Below, piece by piece: positions 9,473 through 22,110 of a DNA stretch of 64,000 nt (its first letter is position 1; every line of letters starts with the position of its first letter). Position numbers and translations under genes: made by a program. Origin of the DNA: Delphinus delphis (Eukaryota; Chordata; Mammalia; Artiodactyla; Delphinidae); the NCBI RefSeq assembly GCF_949987515.2, contig NW_027192659.1:1054001-1118000 (forward strand). Direction: 5' to 3'. Under the pieces are notes generated by a model. The model saw only the letters and a list, made by a program, of their open reading frames with translations. It ran no database searches and had not been told where the DNA came from.

Positions 9473-11052
9473 GAATGTTGCACCCGAGTACCAGGTGAGG
9501 AAAACTGAGACATATTTGAACACGTCTCCCGTTCACATGGTTGATCATACTCTGGGTTCCACATGCATGTTTTAGCTGAAGGAAGAATACCTAAAACCTG
9601 GGTAGTTGAAACCCGTGGAATGGGTACCATGCAATATGACTTCAAAGGGTCTTCATTTGCTCACCGAACCTCTCCAACCCTATCACTGCTGCGTTTATGC
9701 CCCTGTACACACGCTTGATTCTCTTTTGGAGACATAGCAATCCATAGGTTTTAAGATACTTACTAGTCAGGTACATTCTTAGGCGTTTAATATGGGGTGT
9801 TGAGTCCATTTCATTGAGCAAGGAGTAGCTCTTGTCTATTCCATATTTGGCTTAAGCAACTTTATCTGTGCTGATTTCAATCTCTGGTTTTATGCAGCAC
9901 CCCAACTCACCTTTACCCTTAAGCAAGCATAAGTTGGTTTTCTAAATTTGAGACCCTGTTCTGTTCTGTAATTCAGTTCCTGTGTAGCCAAGTTTCCATT
10001 CCGTGTATTACTGATATCTTATGATGTTTCTTTTTCTGTGTGACTTATTTCAGTTAGAATCATCATACCTGAATCCACTCATTGTGCTGCTAAGGGCCTG
10101 ATGACATAGATTTCATTGCTGAGTGATATTGCTTTGTAAGTGAATACCACAACTTCTTTATCCATTTTTCACTTTCTGCGATGTTGAACTTGTACTGTAA
10201 ACGAGGTTCTTGTAAACAGAGCCATTCCAAACTTTGGGGTGGCTGTGTCTTTTTGATTTTAATTTCCCTAAGCTATAGGACCATAAGTGGAAGTGCCCTA
10301 GGCTCTGTTGCTTTGTTTTTTAGATGTTTCAGGAAACACCGTACACTTCTCCCAAGTGTCTGTTGGCAATTTACATCCCGCCCATCAGCATAACAAGGCT
10401 CCCAGTTCTCCATGGCCTGTCCTGCCTTTCTGGATTTTACACTTTTTTCAGATGGCCCTTTTGACCGGGGGGAAGTGAGACTTCATTGTAGTGCAGATTT
10501 CCTTTGCAAGCTTGCTTGGTTGGCCAAAAAGGGCGTATGCGTTTTTTCCTGAATATATTCAGGAAAAAACGCATACGCCCTTTTTGGCCAAGTGCATCAT
10601 TGTGGACGTTCTGCCTCTTTTCCTATGCTTTCAATGCAATTCCAGTCTACCTCCTGAAATCGGTTTCCTGCAATTCTGCCCCGCTTTCAAGTCCTCTTGG
10701 CAGCCTTACTTCAGTCTATTTTTGGACGATAGCTGTCATTTATAACTCTGCAGGTTTGTGAATTACAGTGCCCCTGAGCTCCTTTCTTCAACTCGCTTTC
10801 TTGTGACCTGGCCGCAACACCGCAGGATGGCTTCAGGCCCTAATCTGGTTCCGGCCCGGCATGCTGAGCCTTTGGTTAATTCCTCTTCCTGGTGGGAAAT
10901 GAGAGTTAAATTTGCCCGTTCAGAGACCTCCAGCTAGTCTCTCATTGGTTCTCGCTATTCCTGTTCATCTTCCGCAGAAATTGCAAACTGGGCCGAACAG
11001 GAGGTTAAAGGGACTGACTCTCCAAGTCGGGAGAGTGTTAGTAAAGCGTCTG
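9473..11052. repeat. Satellite monomer 7 (class I, type A)
   Basis: Length 1,580 bp. Palindrome 10520-10591, perfect. Type A markers: 'gagccattcc' at 10219, 'caccgtacac' at 10337, 'ttcagagacctcc' and 'gggccgaacagg'. Same as monomer 9 from 9637 onward in a line-by-line reading. Confidence 0.95.
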
Positions 11053-12847
11053 GAATGTTACACCCGAGTACCAGGTGAGGAAAACTGAGACATATTTGAA
11101 CACGTCTCCCGTTCACATGGTTGATCATACTCTGGGTTCCACATGCATGTTTTAGCTGAAGGAAGAATACCTAAAACCTGGGTAGTTGAAACCCGTGGAA
11201 TGGGTACGATGCAATATGACTTCACAGGGTCTTCATTTGCTGACCGAACCTCTCCAATCCTATCACTGCTGCGTTTATGCCCCTGTACACATGCTTGATT
11301 CTCTTTCGGAGACATAGCAATCCATAGGTTTTAAGATACTTACTAGTCAGGTACATTTTTAGGCGTTTTATATGCGGTGTTGAGTCCATTTCGTTGAGCA
11401 AGGAGTAGCTCTTGTCTATTCCATATTTGGCTTAAGGAACTTTATCTGTGCTCATTTCAATCTCTGGTTTTATGCAGCACCCCAACTCACCTTTCCCCTT
11501 AAGCAAGCATAAGTTGGTTTTCGAAATTTGAGAACCTGTTCTGTTCTGTAATTCAGTTCCTGTGTAGCCAAGTTTCCATTCCGTGTATTACTGATATCTT
11601 ATGATGTTTCTTTTTCTGTGTGACTTATTTCAGTTAGAATCATCGTACCTGAATCCATTCATGATGCTGCTACGGGCCTGATGACATAGAGATCATTGCT
11701 GAGTGATACTGCATTGTACGTAAGTACCACAAGTTCTTTATCCATTTTTCACTTTCTGTGATATTGAACTTGTACGGTAAACGAGGTTCTTGTAAACAGA
11801 GGCGTCCCAAACTTTGGGGTGGCTGTGTCTTTTTGATTTTAATTTCCCTAAGCTATAGGACCATAAGTGGAAGTGCCCTAGGCTCTGTTGTTTTGTTTTT
11901 TAGATGTTTCAGGAAACACCATACACTTCTCCCGAGTGGTTGTTGGCAATTTACATCCCGCCCATCAGCATAACAAGGCTCCCAGTTCTCCATGGCCTGT
12001 CCTGCCTTTCTGGATTTTACACTTTTTTCAGATGGCCCTTTTGACCGGGGGGAAGTGAGACTTCATTGTAGTGCAGATTTCCTTTGCAAGTTTGCTTGGT
12101 TGGCCAAAAAGGGCGTATGCGTTTTTTCCTGAATATATTCAGGAAAAAACGCATAAGCCCTTTTTGGCCAAGTGCATCATTGTGGACGTTCTGCCTCTTT
12201 TCCTATGCTTTCAATGCAATTCCAGTCTACCTCCTGAAATCGGTTTCCTGCAATTCTGCCCCGCTTTCAAGTCCTCTTGGCAGCCTTACTTCAGTGTATT
12301 TTTGGACGATAGCTGTCATTTATAACTCTGCAGGTTTGTGAATTACAGTGCCCCTGAGCTCCTTTCTTCAACTCGCTTTCTTGTGACCTGGCTGCAACAC
12401 CGCAGGATGGCTTCAGGCCCTAATCTGGTTCCGGCACGGCACGCTGAGCCTTTGGTTATTTCCTCTTCCTGGTGGGAAATGAGAGTTAAATTTGCCCGTC
12501 CAGACACCTCCAGCTAGTCTCTCATTGGTTCTCGCTATTCCTGTTCATCTTCCGCAGAAATTGCAAACTGGGCCAAACAGGAGGTTAAAGGGACTGACTC
12601 TCCAAGTCGGGAGAGTGTTAGTAAAGCGTCTGGAATGTTGCACCCGAGTACCAGGTGAGGAAAACTGAGACATATTTGAACACGTCTCCCGTTCACATGG
12701 TTGATCATACTCTGGGTTCCACATGCATGTTTTAGCTGAAGGAAGAATACCTAAAACCTGGGTAGTTGAAACCCGTGGAATGGGTACCATGCAATCTGAC
12801 TTCAAAGGGTCTTCATTTGCTCACCGAACCTCTCCAACCCTATCACT
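9637..12847. repeat. Tandem dimer duplication, copy 1 (A-B)
   Basis: This 3.2-kb stretch recurs with offset 3,160 at 12797-16007. In line-by-line reading I found no base difference between the two. The flanking differences that mark the limits are a/c at 9636 versus 12796 and g/a at 12848 versus 16008. It spans one class I and one class II monomer. Confidence 0.9.
11053..12632. repeat. Satellite monomer 8 (class II, type B)
   Basis: Length 1,580 bp. Palindrome 12100-12171 with one right-arm mismatch (gcataagccc). Type B markers: 'gaatgttacaccc' at its start, 'gtacgatgc' at 11206, 'tagagatcattgc' at 11687, 'gttgttttg' at 11887 and 'aagtttgc' before the palindrome. Confidence 0.95.
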
Positions 12848-14212
12848 GCTGCGTTTATGCCCCTGTACACACGCTTGATTCTCTTTTGGAGACATAGCAA
12901 TCCATAGGTTTTAAGATACTTACTAGTCAGGTACATTCTTAGGCGTTTAATATGGGGTGTTGAGTCCATTTCATTGAGCAAGGAGTAGCTCTTGTCTATT
13001 CCATATTTGGCTTAAGCAACTTTATCTGTGCTGATTTCAATCTCTGGTTTTATGCAGCACCCCAACTCACCTTTACCCTTAAGCAAGCATAAGTTGGTTT
13101 TCTAAATTTGAGACCCTGTTCTGTTCTGTAATTCAGTTCCTGTGTAGCCAAGTTTCCATTCCGTGTATTACTGATATCTTATGATGTTTCTTTTTCTGTG
13201 TGACTTATTTCAGTTAGAATCATCATACCTGAATCCACTCATTGTGCTGCTAAGGGCCTGATGACATAGATTTCATTGCTGAGTGATATTGCTTTGTAAG
13301 TGAATACCACAACTTCTTTATCCATTTTTCACTTTCTGCGATGTTGAACTTGTACTGTAAACGAGGTTCTTGTAAACAGAGCCATTCCAAACTTTGGGGT
13401 GGCTGTGTCTTTTTGATTTTAATTTCCCTAAGCTATAGGACCATAAGTGGAAGTGCCCTAGGCTCTGTTGCTTTGTTTTTTAGATGTTTCAGGAAACACC
13501 GTACACTTCTCCCAAGTGTCTGTTGGCAATTTACATCCCGCCCATCAGCATAACAAGGCTCCCAGTTCTCCATGGCCTGTCCTGCCTTTCTGGATTTTAC
13601 ACTTTTTTCAGATGGCCCTTTTGACCGGGGGGAAGTGAGACTTCATTGTAGTGCAGATTTCCTTTGCAAGCTTGCTTGGTTGGCCAAAAAGGGCGTATGC
13701 GTTTTTTCCTGAATATATTCAGGAAAAAACGCATACGCCCTTTTTGGCCAAGTGCATCATTGTGGACGTTCTGCCTCTTTTCCTATGCTTTCAATGCAAT
13801 TCCAGTCTACCTCCTGAAATCGGTTTCCTGCAATTCTGCCCCGCTTTCAAGTCCTCTTGGCAGCCTTACTTCAGTCTATTTTTGGACGATAGCTGTCATT
13901 TATAACTCTGCAGGTTTGTGAATTACAGTGCCCCTGAGCTCCTTTCTTCAACTCGCTTTCTTGTGACCTGGCCGCAACACCGCAGGATGGCTTCAGGCCC
14001 TAATCTGGTTCCGGCCCGGCATGCTGAGCCTTTGGTTAATTCCTCTTCCTGGTGGGAAATGAGAGTTAAATTTGCCCGTTCAGAGACCTCCAGCTAGTCT
14101 CTCATTGGTTCTCGCTATTCCTGTTCATCTTCCGCAGAAATTGCAAACTGGGCCGAACAGGAGGTTAAAGGGACTGACTCTCCAAGTCGGGAGAGTGTTA
14201 GTAAAGCGTCTG
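12633..14212. repeat. Satellite monomer 9 (class I, type A)
   Basis: Length 1,580 bp. Palindrome 13680-13751, perfect. Repeats monomer 7 except 'gcaatctgac' for 'gcaatatgac' at 12791-12800 and the sequence before it, which follows monomer 8. Confidence 0.95.
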
Positions 14213-16007
14213 GAATGTTACACCCGAGTACCAGGTGAGGAAAACTGAGACATATTTGAACACGTCTCCCGTTCACATGGTTGATCATACTCTGGGTTCC
14301 ACATGCATGTTTTAGCTGAAGGAAGAATACCTAAAACCTGGGTAGTTGAAACCCGTGGAATGGGTACGATGCAATATGACTTCACAGGGTCTTCATTTGC
14401 TGACCGAACCTCTCCAATCCTATCACTGCTGCGTTTATGCCCCTGTACACATGCTTGATTCTCTTTCGGAGACATAGCAATCCATAGGTTTTAAGATACT
14501 TACTAGTCAGGTACATTTTTAGGCGTTTTATATGCGGTGTTGAGTCCATTTCGTTGAGCAAGGAGTAGCTCTTGTCTATTCCATATTTGGCTTAAGGAAC
14601 TTTATCTGTGCTCATTTCAATCTCTGGTTTTATGCAGCACCCCAACTCACCTTTCCCCTTAAGCAAGCATAAGTTGGTTTTCGAAATTTGAGAACCTGTT
14701 CTGTTCTGTAATTCAGTTCCTGTGTAGCCAAGTTTCCATTCCGTGTATTACTGATATCTTATGATGTTTCTTTTTCTGTGTGACTTATTTCAGTTAGAAT
14801 CATCGTACCTGAATCCATTCATGATGCTGCTACGGGCCTGATGACATAGAGATCATTGCTGAGTGATACTGCATTGTACGTAAGTACCACAAGTTCTTTA
14901 TCCATTTTTCACTTTCTGTGATATTGAACTTGTACGGTAAACGAGGTTCTTGTAAACAGAGGCGTCCCAAACTTTGGGGTGGCTGTGTCTTTTTGATTTT
15001 AATTTCCCTAAGCTATAGGACCATAAGTGGAAGTGCCCTAGGCTCTGTTGTTTTGTTTTTTAGATGTTTCAGGAAACACCATACACTTCTCCCGAGTGGT
15101 TGTTGGCAATTTACATCCCGCCCATCAGCATAACAAGGCTCCCAGTTCTCCATGGCCTGTCCTGCCTTTCTGGATTTTACACTTTTTTCAGATGGCCCTT
15201 TTGACCGGGGGGAAGTGAGACTTCATTGTAGTGCAGATTTCCTTTGCAAGTTTGCTTGGTTGGCCAAAAAGGGCGTATGCGTTTTTTCCTGAATATATTC
15301 AGGAAAAAACGCATAAGCCCTTTTTGGCCAAGTGCATCATTGTGGACGTTCTGCCTCTTTTCCTATGCTTTCAATGCAATTCCAGTCTACCTCCTGAAAT
15401 CGGTTTCCTGCAATTCTGCCCCGCTTTCAAGTCCTCTTGGCAGCCTTACTTCAGTGTATTTTTGGACGATAGCTGTCATTTATAACTCTGCAGGTTTGTG
15501 AATTACAGTGCCCCTGAGCTCCTTTCTTCAACTCGCTTTCTTGTGACCTGGCTGCAACACCGCAGGATGGCTTCAGGCCCTAATCTGGTTCCGGCACGGC
15601 ACGCTGAGCCTTTGGTTATTTCCTCTTCCTGGTGGGAAATGAGAGTTAAATTTGCCCGTCCAGACACCTCCAGCTAGTCTCTCATTGGTTCTCGCTATTC
15701 CTGTTCATCTTCCGCAGAAATTGCAAACTGGGCCAAACAGGAGGTTAAAGGGACTGACTCTCCAAGTCGGGAGAGTGTTAGTAAAGCGTCTGGAATGTTG
15801 CACCCGAGTACCAGGTGAGGAAAACTGAGACATATTTGAACACGTCTCCCGTTCACATGGTTGATCATACTCTGGGTTCCACATGCATGTTTTAGCTGAA
15901 GGAAGAATACCTAAAACCTGGGTAGTTGAAACCCGTGGAATGGGTACCATGCAATCTGACTTCAAAGGGTCTTCATTTGCTCACCGAACCTCTCCAACCC
16001 TATCACT
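12797..16007. repeat. Tandem dimer duplication, copy 2 (A-B)
   Basis: Second copy of the 3,160-bp dimer, directly adjoining copy 1. The two overlap by about 50 bp in the shared sequence, as expected for a tandem duplication by unequal crossover. Its start also begins the longer repetition with 24.1-32.2 kb. Confidence 0.9.
14213..15792. repeat. Satellite monomer 10 (class II, type B)
   Basis: Length 1,580 bp. Palindrome 15260-15331 with the same right-arm mismatch as monomer 8. Carries every type B marker listed for monomer 8. Confidence 0.95.
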
Positions 16008-17370
16008 ACTGCGTTTATGCCCCTGTACACACGCTTGATTCTCTTTTGGAGACATAGCAATCCATAGGTTTTAAGATACTTACTAGTCAGGTACATTCTT
16101 AGACGTTTAATATGGGGTGTTGAGTCCATTTCATTGAGCAAGGAGTAGCTCTTGTCTATTCCATATTTGGCTTAAGCAACTTTATCTGTGCTGATTTCAA
16201 TCTCTGGTTTTATGCAGCACCCCAACTCACCTTTACCCTTAAGCAAGCATAAGTTGGTTTTCTAAATTTGAGACCCTGTTCTGTTCTGTAATTCAGTTCC
16301 TGTGTAGCCAAGTTTCCATTCCGTGTATTACTGATATCTTATGATGTTTCTTTTTCTGTGTGACTTATTTCAGTTAGAATCATCATACCTGAATCCACTC
16401 ATTGTGCTGCTAAGGGCCTGATGACATAGATTTCATTGCTGAGTGATATTGCTTTGTAAGTGAATACCACAACTTCTTTATCCATTTTTCACTTTCTGCG
16501 ATGTTGAACTTGTACTGTAAACGAGGTTCTTGTAAACAGAGCCGTTCCAAACTTTGGGGTGGCTGTGTCTTTTTGATTTTAATTTCCCTAAGCTATAGGA
16601 CCATAAGTGGAAGTGCCATAGGCTCTGTTGCTTTGTTTTTTAGATGTTTCAGGAAACACCATACACTTCTCCCAAGTGTCTGTTGGCAATTTACATCCCG
16701 CCCATCAGCATAACAAGGCTCCCAGTTCTCCATGGCCTGTCCTGCCTTTCTGGATTTTACATTTTTTCAGATGGCCCTTTTGACCGGGGGGAAGTGAGAC
16801 TTCATTGTAGTGCAGATTTCCTTTGCAAGCTTGCTTGGTTGGCCAAAAAGGGCGTATGCGTTTTTTCCTGAATATATTCAGGAAAAAACGCATACGCCCT
16901 TTTTGGCCAAGTGCATCATTGTGGACGTTCTGCCTCTTTTCCTATGCTTTCAATGCAATTCCAGTCTACCTCCTGAAATCGGTTTCCTGCAATTCTGCCC
17001 CGCTTTCAAGTCCTCTTGGCAGCCTTACTTCAGTCTATTTTTGGACGATAGCTGTCATTTATAACTCTGCAGGTTTGTGAATTACAGTGCCCCTGAGCTC
17101 CTTTCTTCAACTCGCTTTCTTGTGACCTGGCCGCAACACCGCAGGATGGCTTCAGGCCCAATCTGGTTCCAGCCCGGCATGCTGAGCCTTTGGTTAATTC
17201 CTCTTCCTGGTGGGAAATGAGAGTTAAATTTGCCCGTTCAGAGACCTCCAGCTAGTCTCTCATTGGTTCTCGCTATTCCTGTTCATCTTCCGCAGAAATT
17301 GCAAACTGGGCCGAACAGGAGGTTAAAGGGACTGACTCTCCAAGTCGGGAGAGTGTTAGTAAAGCGTCTG
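15793..17370. repeat. Satellite monomer 11 (class I, type C)
   Basis: Length 1,578 bp. Palindrome 16839-16910, perfect. Two short losses: 'ttacattttttcag' near 16758 (shared with monomer 18) and 'ggcccaatctgg' near 17156 (private). Also private are 'agacgttt' at 16101 and 'gtgccatagg' at 16613. Confidence 0.95.
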
Positions 17371-18950
17371 GAATGTTGCACCCGAGTACCAGGTGAGGAA
17401 AACTGAGACATATTTGAACACGTCTCCCGTTCACATGGTTGATCATACTCTGGGTTCCACATGCATGTTTTAGCTGAAGGAAGAATACCTAAAACCTGGG
17501 TAGTTGAAACCCGTGGAATGGGTACCATGCAATATGACTTCAAAGGGTCTTCATTTGCTCACCGAACCTCTCCAACCCTATCACTGCTGCGTTTATGCCC
17601 CTGTACACATGCTTGATTCTCTTTTGGAGACATAGCAATCCATAGGTTTTAAGATACTTACTAGTCAGGTACATTCTTAGGCGTTTAATATGGGGTGTTG
17701 AGTCCATTTCATTGAGCAAGGAGTAGCTCTTGTCTATTCCATATTTGGCTTAAGCAACTTTATCTGTGCTGATTTCAATCTCTGGTTTTATGCAGCACCC
17801 CAACTCACCTTTCCCCTTAAGCAAGCATAAGTTGGTTTTCTAAATTTGAGACCCTGTTCTGTTCTGTAATTCAGTTCCTGTGTAGCCAAGTTTCCATTCC
17901 GTGTATTACTGATATCTTATGATGTTTCTTTTTCTGTGTGACTTATTTCAGTTAGAATCATCATACCTGAATCCACTCATTGTGCTGCTAAGGGCCTGAT
18001 GACATAGATTTCATTGCTGAGTGATATTGCTTTGTAAGTGAATACCACAACTTCTTTATCCATTTTTCACTTTCTGCGATGTTGAACTTGTACTGTAAAC
18101 GAGGTTCTTGTAAACAGAGCCGTTCCAAACTTTGGGGTGGCTGTGTCTTTTTGATTTTAATTTCCCTAAGCTATAGGACCATAAGTGGAAGTGCCCTAGG
18201 CTCTGTTGCTTTGTTTTTTAGATGTTTCAGGAAACACCATACACTTCTCCCAAGTGTCTGTTGGCAATTTACATCCCGCCCATCAGCATAACAAGGCTCC
18301 CAGTTCTCCATGGCCTGTCCTGCCTTTCTGGATTTTACACTTTTTTCAGATGGCCCTTTTGACCGGGGGGAAGTGAGACTTCATTGTAGTGCAGATTTCC
18401 TTTGCAAGCTTGCTTGGTTGGCCAAAAAGGGCGTATGTGTTTTTTCCTGAATATATTCAGGAAAAAACGCATACGCCCTTTTTGGCCAAGTGCATCATTG
18501 TGGACGTTCTGCCTCTTTTCCTATGCTTTCAATGCAATTCCAGTCTACCTCCTGAAATCGGTTTCCTGCAATTCTGCCCCGCTTTCAAGTCCTCTTGGCA
18601 GCCTTACTTCAGTCTATTTTTGGACGATAGCTGTCATTTATAACTCTGCAGGTTTGTGAATTGCAGTGCCCCTGAGCTCCTTTTTTCAACTCGCTTTCTT
18701 GTGACCTGGCCGCAACACCGCAGGATGGCTTCAGGCCCTAATCTGGTTCTGGCACGGCACGCTGAGCCTTTGGTTAATTCCTCTTCCTGGTGGGAAATGA
18801 GAGTTAAATTTGCCCATCCAGACACCTCCAGCTAGTCTCTCATTGGTTCTCGCTATTCCTGTTCATCTTCCACAGAAATTGCAAACTGGGCCAAACAGGA
18901 GGTTAAAGGGACTGACTCTCCAAGTCGGGAGAGTGTTAGCAAAGCGTCTG
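17371..18950. repeat. Satellite monomer 12 (class I, type D)
   Basis: Length 1,580 bp. Palindrome 18418-18489 with a left-arm CpG to TpG change (gtatgtgt). 'gaattgcagtg' and 'ctttttttcaac' downstream are shared with monomer 19. Confidence 0.95.
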
Positions 18951-20530
18951 GAATGTTGCACCCGAGTACCAGGGTACGAAAACTGAGACATATTTGAACA
19001 CGTCTCCCGTTCACATGGTTGATCATACTCTGGGTTCCACATGCATGTTTTAGCTGAAGGAAGAATACCTAAAACCTGGGTAGTTGAAACCCGTGGAATG
19101 GGTACCATGCAATATGACTTCACAGGGTCTTCATTTGCTCACCGAACCTCTCCAATCCTATCACTGCTGCGTTTATGCCCCTGTACACATGCTTGATTCT
19201 CTTTCGGAGACATAGCAATCCATAGGTTTTAAGATACTTACTACTCAGGTACATTCTTAGGCGTTTAATATGCGGTGTTGAGTCCATTTCGTTGAGCAAG
19301 GAGTAGCTCTTGTCTATTCCATATTTGGCTTAAGGAACTTTATCTGTGCTCATTTCAATCTCTGGTTTTATGCAGCACCCCAACTCACCTTTACCCTTAA
19401 GCAAGCATAAGTTGGTTTTCTAAATTTGAGACCCTGTTCTGTTCTGTAATTCAGTTCCTGTGTAGCCAAGTTTACATTCCGTGTATTACTGATATCTTAT
19501 GATGTTTCTTTTTCTGTGTGACTTATTTCAGTTAGAATCATCATACCTGAATCCACTCATTGTGCTGCTAAGGGCCTGATGACATAGATTTCATTGGTGA
19601 GTGATATTGCTTTGTAAGTGAATACCACAACTTCTTTATCCATTTTTCACCTTCTGCGCAGTTGAACTTGTACTGTAAACGAGGTTCTTGTAAACAGAGC
19701 CGTTCCAAACTTTGGGGTGGCTGTGTCTTTTTGATTTTAATTTCCCTAAGCTATAGGACCATAAGTGGAAGTGCCCTAGGTTCTGTTGCTTTGTTTTTTA
19801 GATGTTTCAGGAAACACCATACACTTCTCCCGAGTGGTTGTTGACAATTTACATCCCGCCCATCAGCATAACAAGGCTCCCAGTTCTCCATGGCCTGTCC
19901 TGCCTTTCTGGATTTTACCCTTTTTTCAGATGGCCCTTTTGACCGGGGGGAAGTGAGACTTCATTGTAGTGCAGATTTCCTTTGCAAGCTTGCTTGGTTG
20001 GCCAAAAAGGGCGTATGCGTTTTTTCCTGAATATATTCAGGAAAAAACGCATACGCCCTTTTTGGCCAAGTGCATCATTGTGGACGTTCTGCCTCTTTTC
20101 CTATGCTTTCAATGCAATTCCAGTCTACCTCCTGAAATCGGTTTCCTGCAATTCTGCCCCACTTTCAAGTCCTCTTGGCAGCCTTACTTCAGTCTATTTT
20201 TGGACGATAGCTGTCATTTATAACTCTGCAGGTTTGTGAATTACAGTGCCCCTGAGCTCCTTTCTTCAACTCGCTTTCTTGTGACCTGGCCGCAACACCG
20301 CAGGATGGCTTCAGGCCCTAATCTGGTTCCGGCCCGGCATGCTGAGCCTTTGGTTAATTCCTCTTCCTGGTGGGAAATGAGAGTTAAATTTGCCCGTCCA
20401 GACACCTCCAGCTAGCCTCTCATTGGTTCTCGCTATTCCTGTTCATCTTCCGCAGAAATTGCAAACTGGGCCAAACAGGAGGTTAAAGGGACTGACTCTC
20501 CAAGTCGGGAGAGTGTTAGTAAAGCGTCTG
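18951..20530. repeat. Satellite monomer 13 (class I, type E)
   Basis: Length 1,580 bp. Palindrome 19998-20069, perfect. Distinctive 'accttctgcgcagttg' at 19650-19665, 'cattggtgag' near 19594 and 'gattttacccttttttc' near 19911, all shared with monomer 20. Confidence 0.95.
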
Positions 20531-22110
20531 GAATGTTGCACCCGAGTACCAGGTGAGGAAAACTGAGACATATTTGAACACGTCTCCCGTTCACATGGTT
20601 GATCATACTCTGGGTTCCACATGCATGTTTTAGCTGAAGGAAGAATACCTTAAACCTGGAGAGTTGAGACCCGTGGAATGGGTACCATGCAATATGACTT
20701 CAAAGGGTCTTCATTTGCTCACCGAACCTCTCCAATCCTATCACTACTGCGTTTATGCCCCTGTACACACGCTTGATTCTCTTTTGGAGACATAGCAATC
20801 CATAGGTTTTAAGATACTTACTAGTCAGGTACATTCTTAGGCGTTTAATATGCGGTGTTGAGTCCATTTCGTTGAGCAAGGAGTAGCTCTTGTCTATTCC
20901 ATATTTGGCTTAAGGAACTTTATCTGTGCTCATTTCAATCTCTGGTTTTATGCAGCACCCCAACTCACCTTTACCCTTAAGCAAGCATAAGTTGGTTTTC
21001 TAAATTTGAGACCCTGTTCTGTTCTGTAATTCAGTTCCTGTGTAGCCAAGTTTACATTCCGTGTATTACTGATATCTTATGATGTTTCTTTTTCTGTGTG
21101 ACTTATTTCAGTTAGAATCATCATACCTGAATCCACTCATTGTGCTGCTAAGGGCCTGATGACATAGATTTCATTGCTGAGTGATACTGCATTGTACGTA
21201 AGTACCACAAGTTCTTTATCCATTTTTCACTTTCTGTGATATTGAACTTGTACGGTAAACGAGGTTCTTGTATACGGAGGCGTCCCAAACTTTGGGGTGG
21301 CTGTGTCTTTTTGATTTTAATTTCCCTAAGCTATAGGACCATAAGTGGAAGTGCCCTAGGCTCTGTTGCTTTGTTTTTTAGATGTTTCAGGAAACACCAT
21401 ACACTTCTCCCGAGTGGTTGTTGGCAATTTACATCCCGCCCATCAGCATAACAAGGCTCCCAGTTCTCCATGGCCTGTCCTGCCTTTCTGGATTTTACAC
21501 TTTTTTCAGATGGCCCTTTTGACCGGGGGGAAGTGAGACTTCATTGTAGTGCAGATTTCCTTTGCAAGCTTGCTTGGTTGGCCAAAAAGGGCGTATGTGT
21601 TTTTTCCTGAATATATTCAGGAAAAAACGCATACACCCTTTTTGGCCAAGTGCATCATTGTGGACATTCTGCCTCTTTTCCTATGCTTTCAATGCAATTC
21701 CAGTCTACCTCCTGAAATCGGTTTCCTGCAATTCTGACCCGCTTTCAAGTCCTCTTGGCAGCCTTACTTCAGTATATTTTTGGACGATAGCTGTCATTTA
21801 TAACTCTGCAGGTTTGTGAATTTCAGTGCCCCTGAGCTCCTTTCTTCAACTCGCTTTCTTGTGAACTGGCCGCAACACCGCAGGATGTCTTCAGGCCCTA
21901 ATCTGGTTCTGGCACGGCACGCTGAGCCTTTGGTTAATTCCTCTTCCTGGTGGGAAATGAGAGTTAAATTTGCCCATCCAGACACCTCCAGCTAGTCTCT
22001 CATTGGTTCTCGCTATTCCTGTTCATCTTCCACAGAAATTGCAAACTGGGCCAAACAGGAGGTTAAAGGGACTTACTCTCCAAGTCGGGAGAGTGTTAGT
22101 AAAGCGTCTG
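20531..22110. repeat. Satellite monomer 14 (class II, type F)
   Basis: Length 1,580 bp. Palindrome 21578-21649 with two CpG-type mismatches, one in each arm but not paired. 'ttctgacccgc', 'agtatattttt', 'gaatttcagtg' and 'ggatgtcttcagg' are shared with monomer 21; 'tatacggagg' and 'gtgaactgg' are private. Confidence 0.95.
21578..21649. mobile_element. Palindrome with two CpG-decay mismatches (monomer 14)
   Basis: Left arm 'gtatgtgt' (CpG to TpG) and right arm 'catacaccc' (CpG to CpA). They affect different base pairs, so the hairpin carries two mismatches. Both changes are those expected from deamination of methylated CpG. Confidence 0.85.

Larger units (their letters stand above)
13090..21141. 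repeat. Seven-monomer repetition, copy 1
   Basis: Near-identical to 24148-32200 at an offset of 11,058 bp, changing to 11,059 after a one-base loss near 17159. Scattered differences include 'gtacgatgc' versus 'gtaccatgc' and 'cccgttcac' versus 'cccgatcac' in monomers 13/20. Private markers shared by both copies include 'ctgcgcagttg' and 'gattttaccc' (monomers 13/20) and the left-arm 'gtatgtgt' (monomers 12/19). Confidence 0.85.

Noticed and set aside
9473..11052. A complete transposon with transposase
   Set aside because: The only inverted repeat is the loopless palindrome; there is no internal coding sequence and no second pair of terminal repeats around the monomer.
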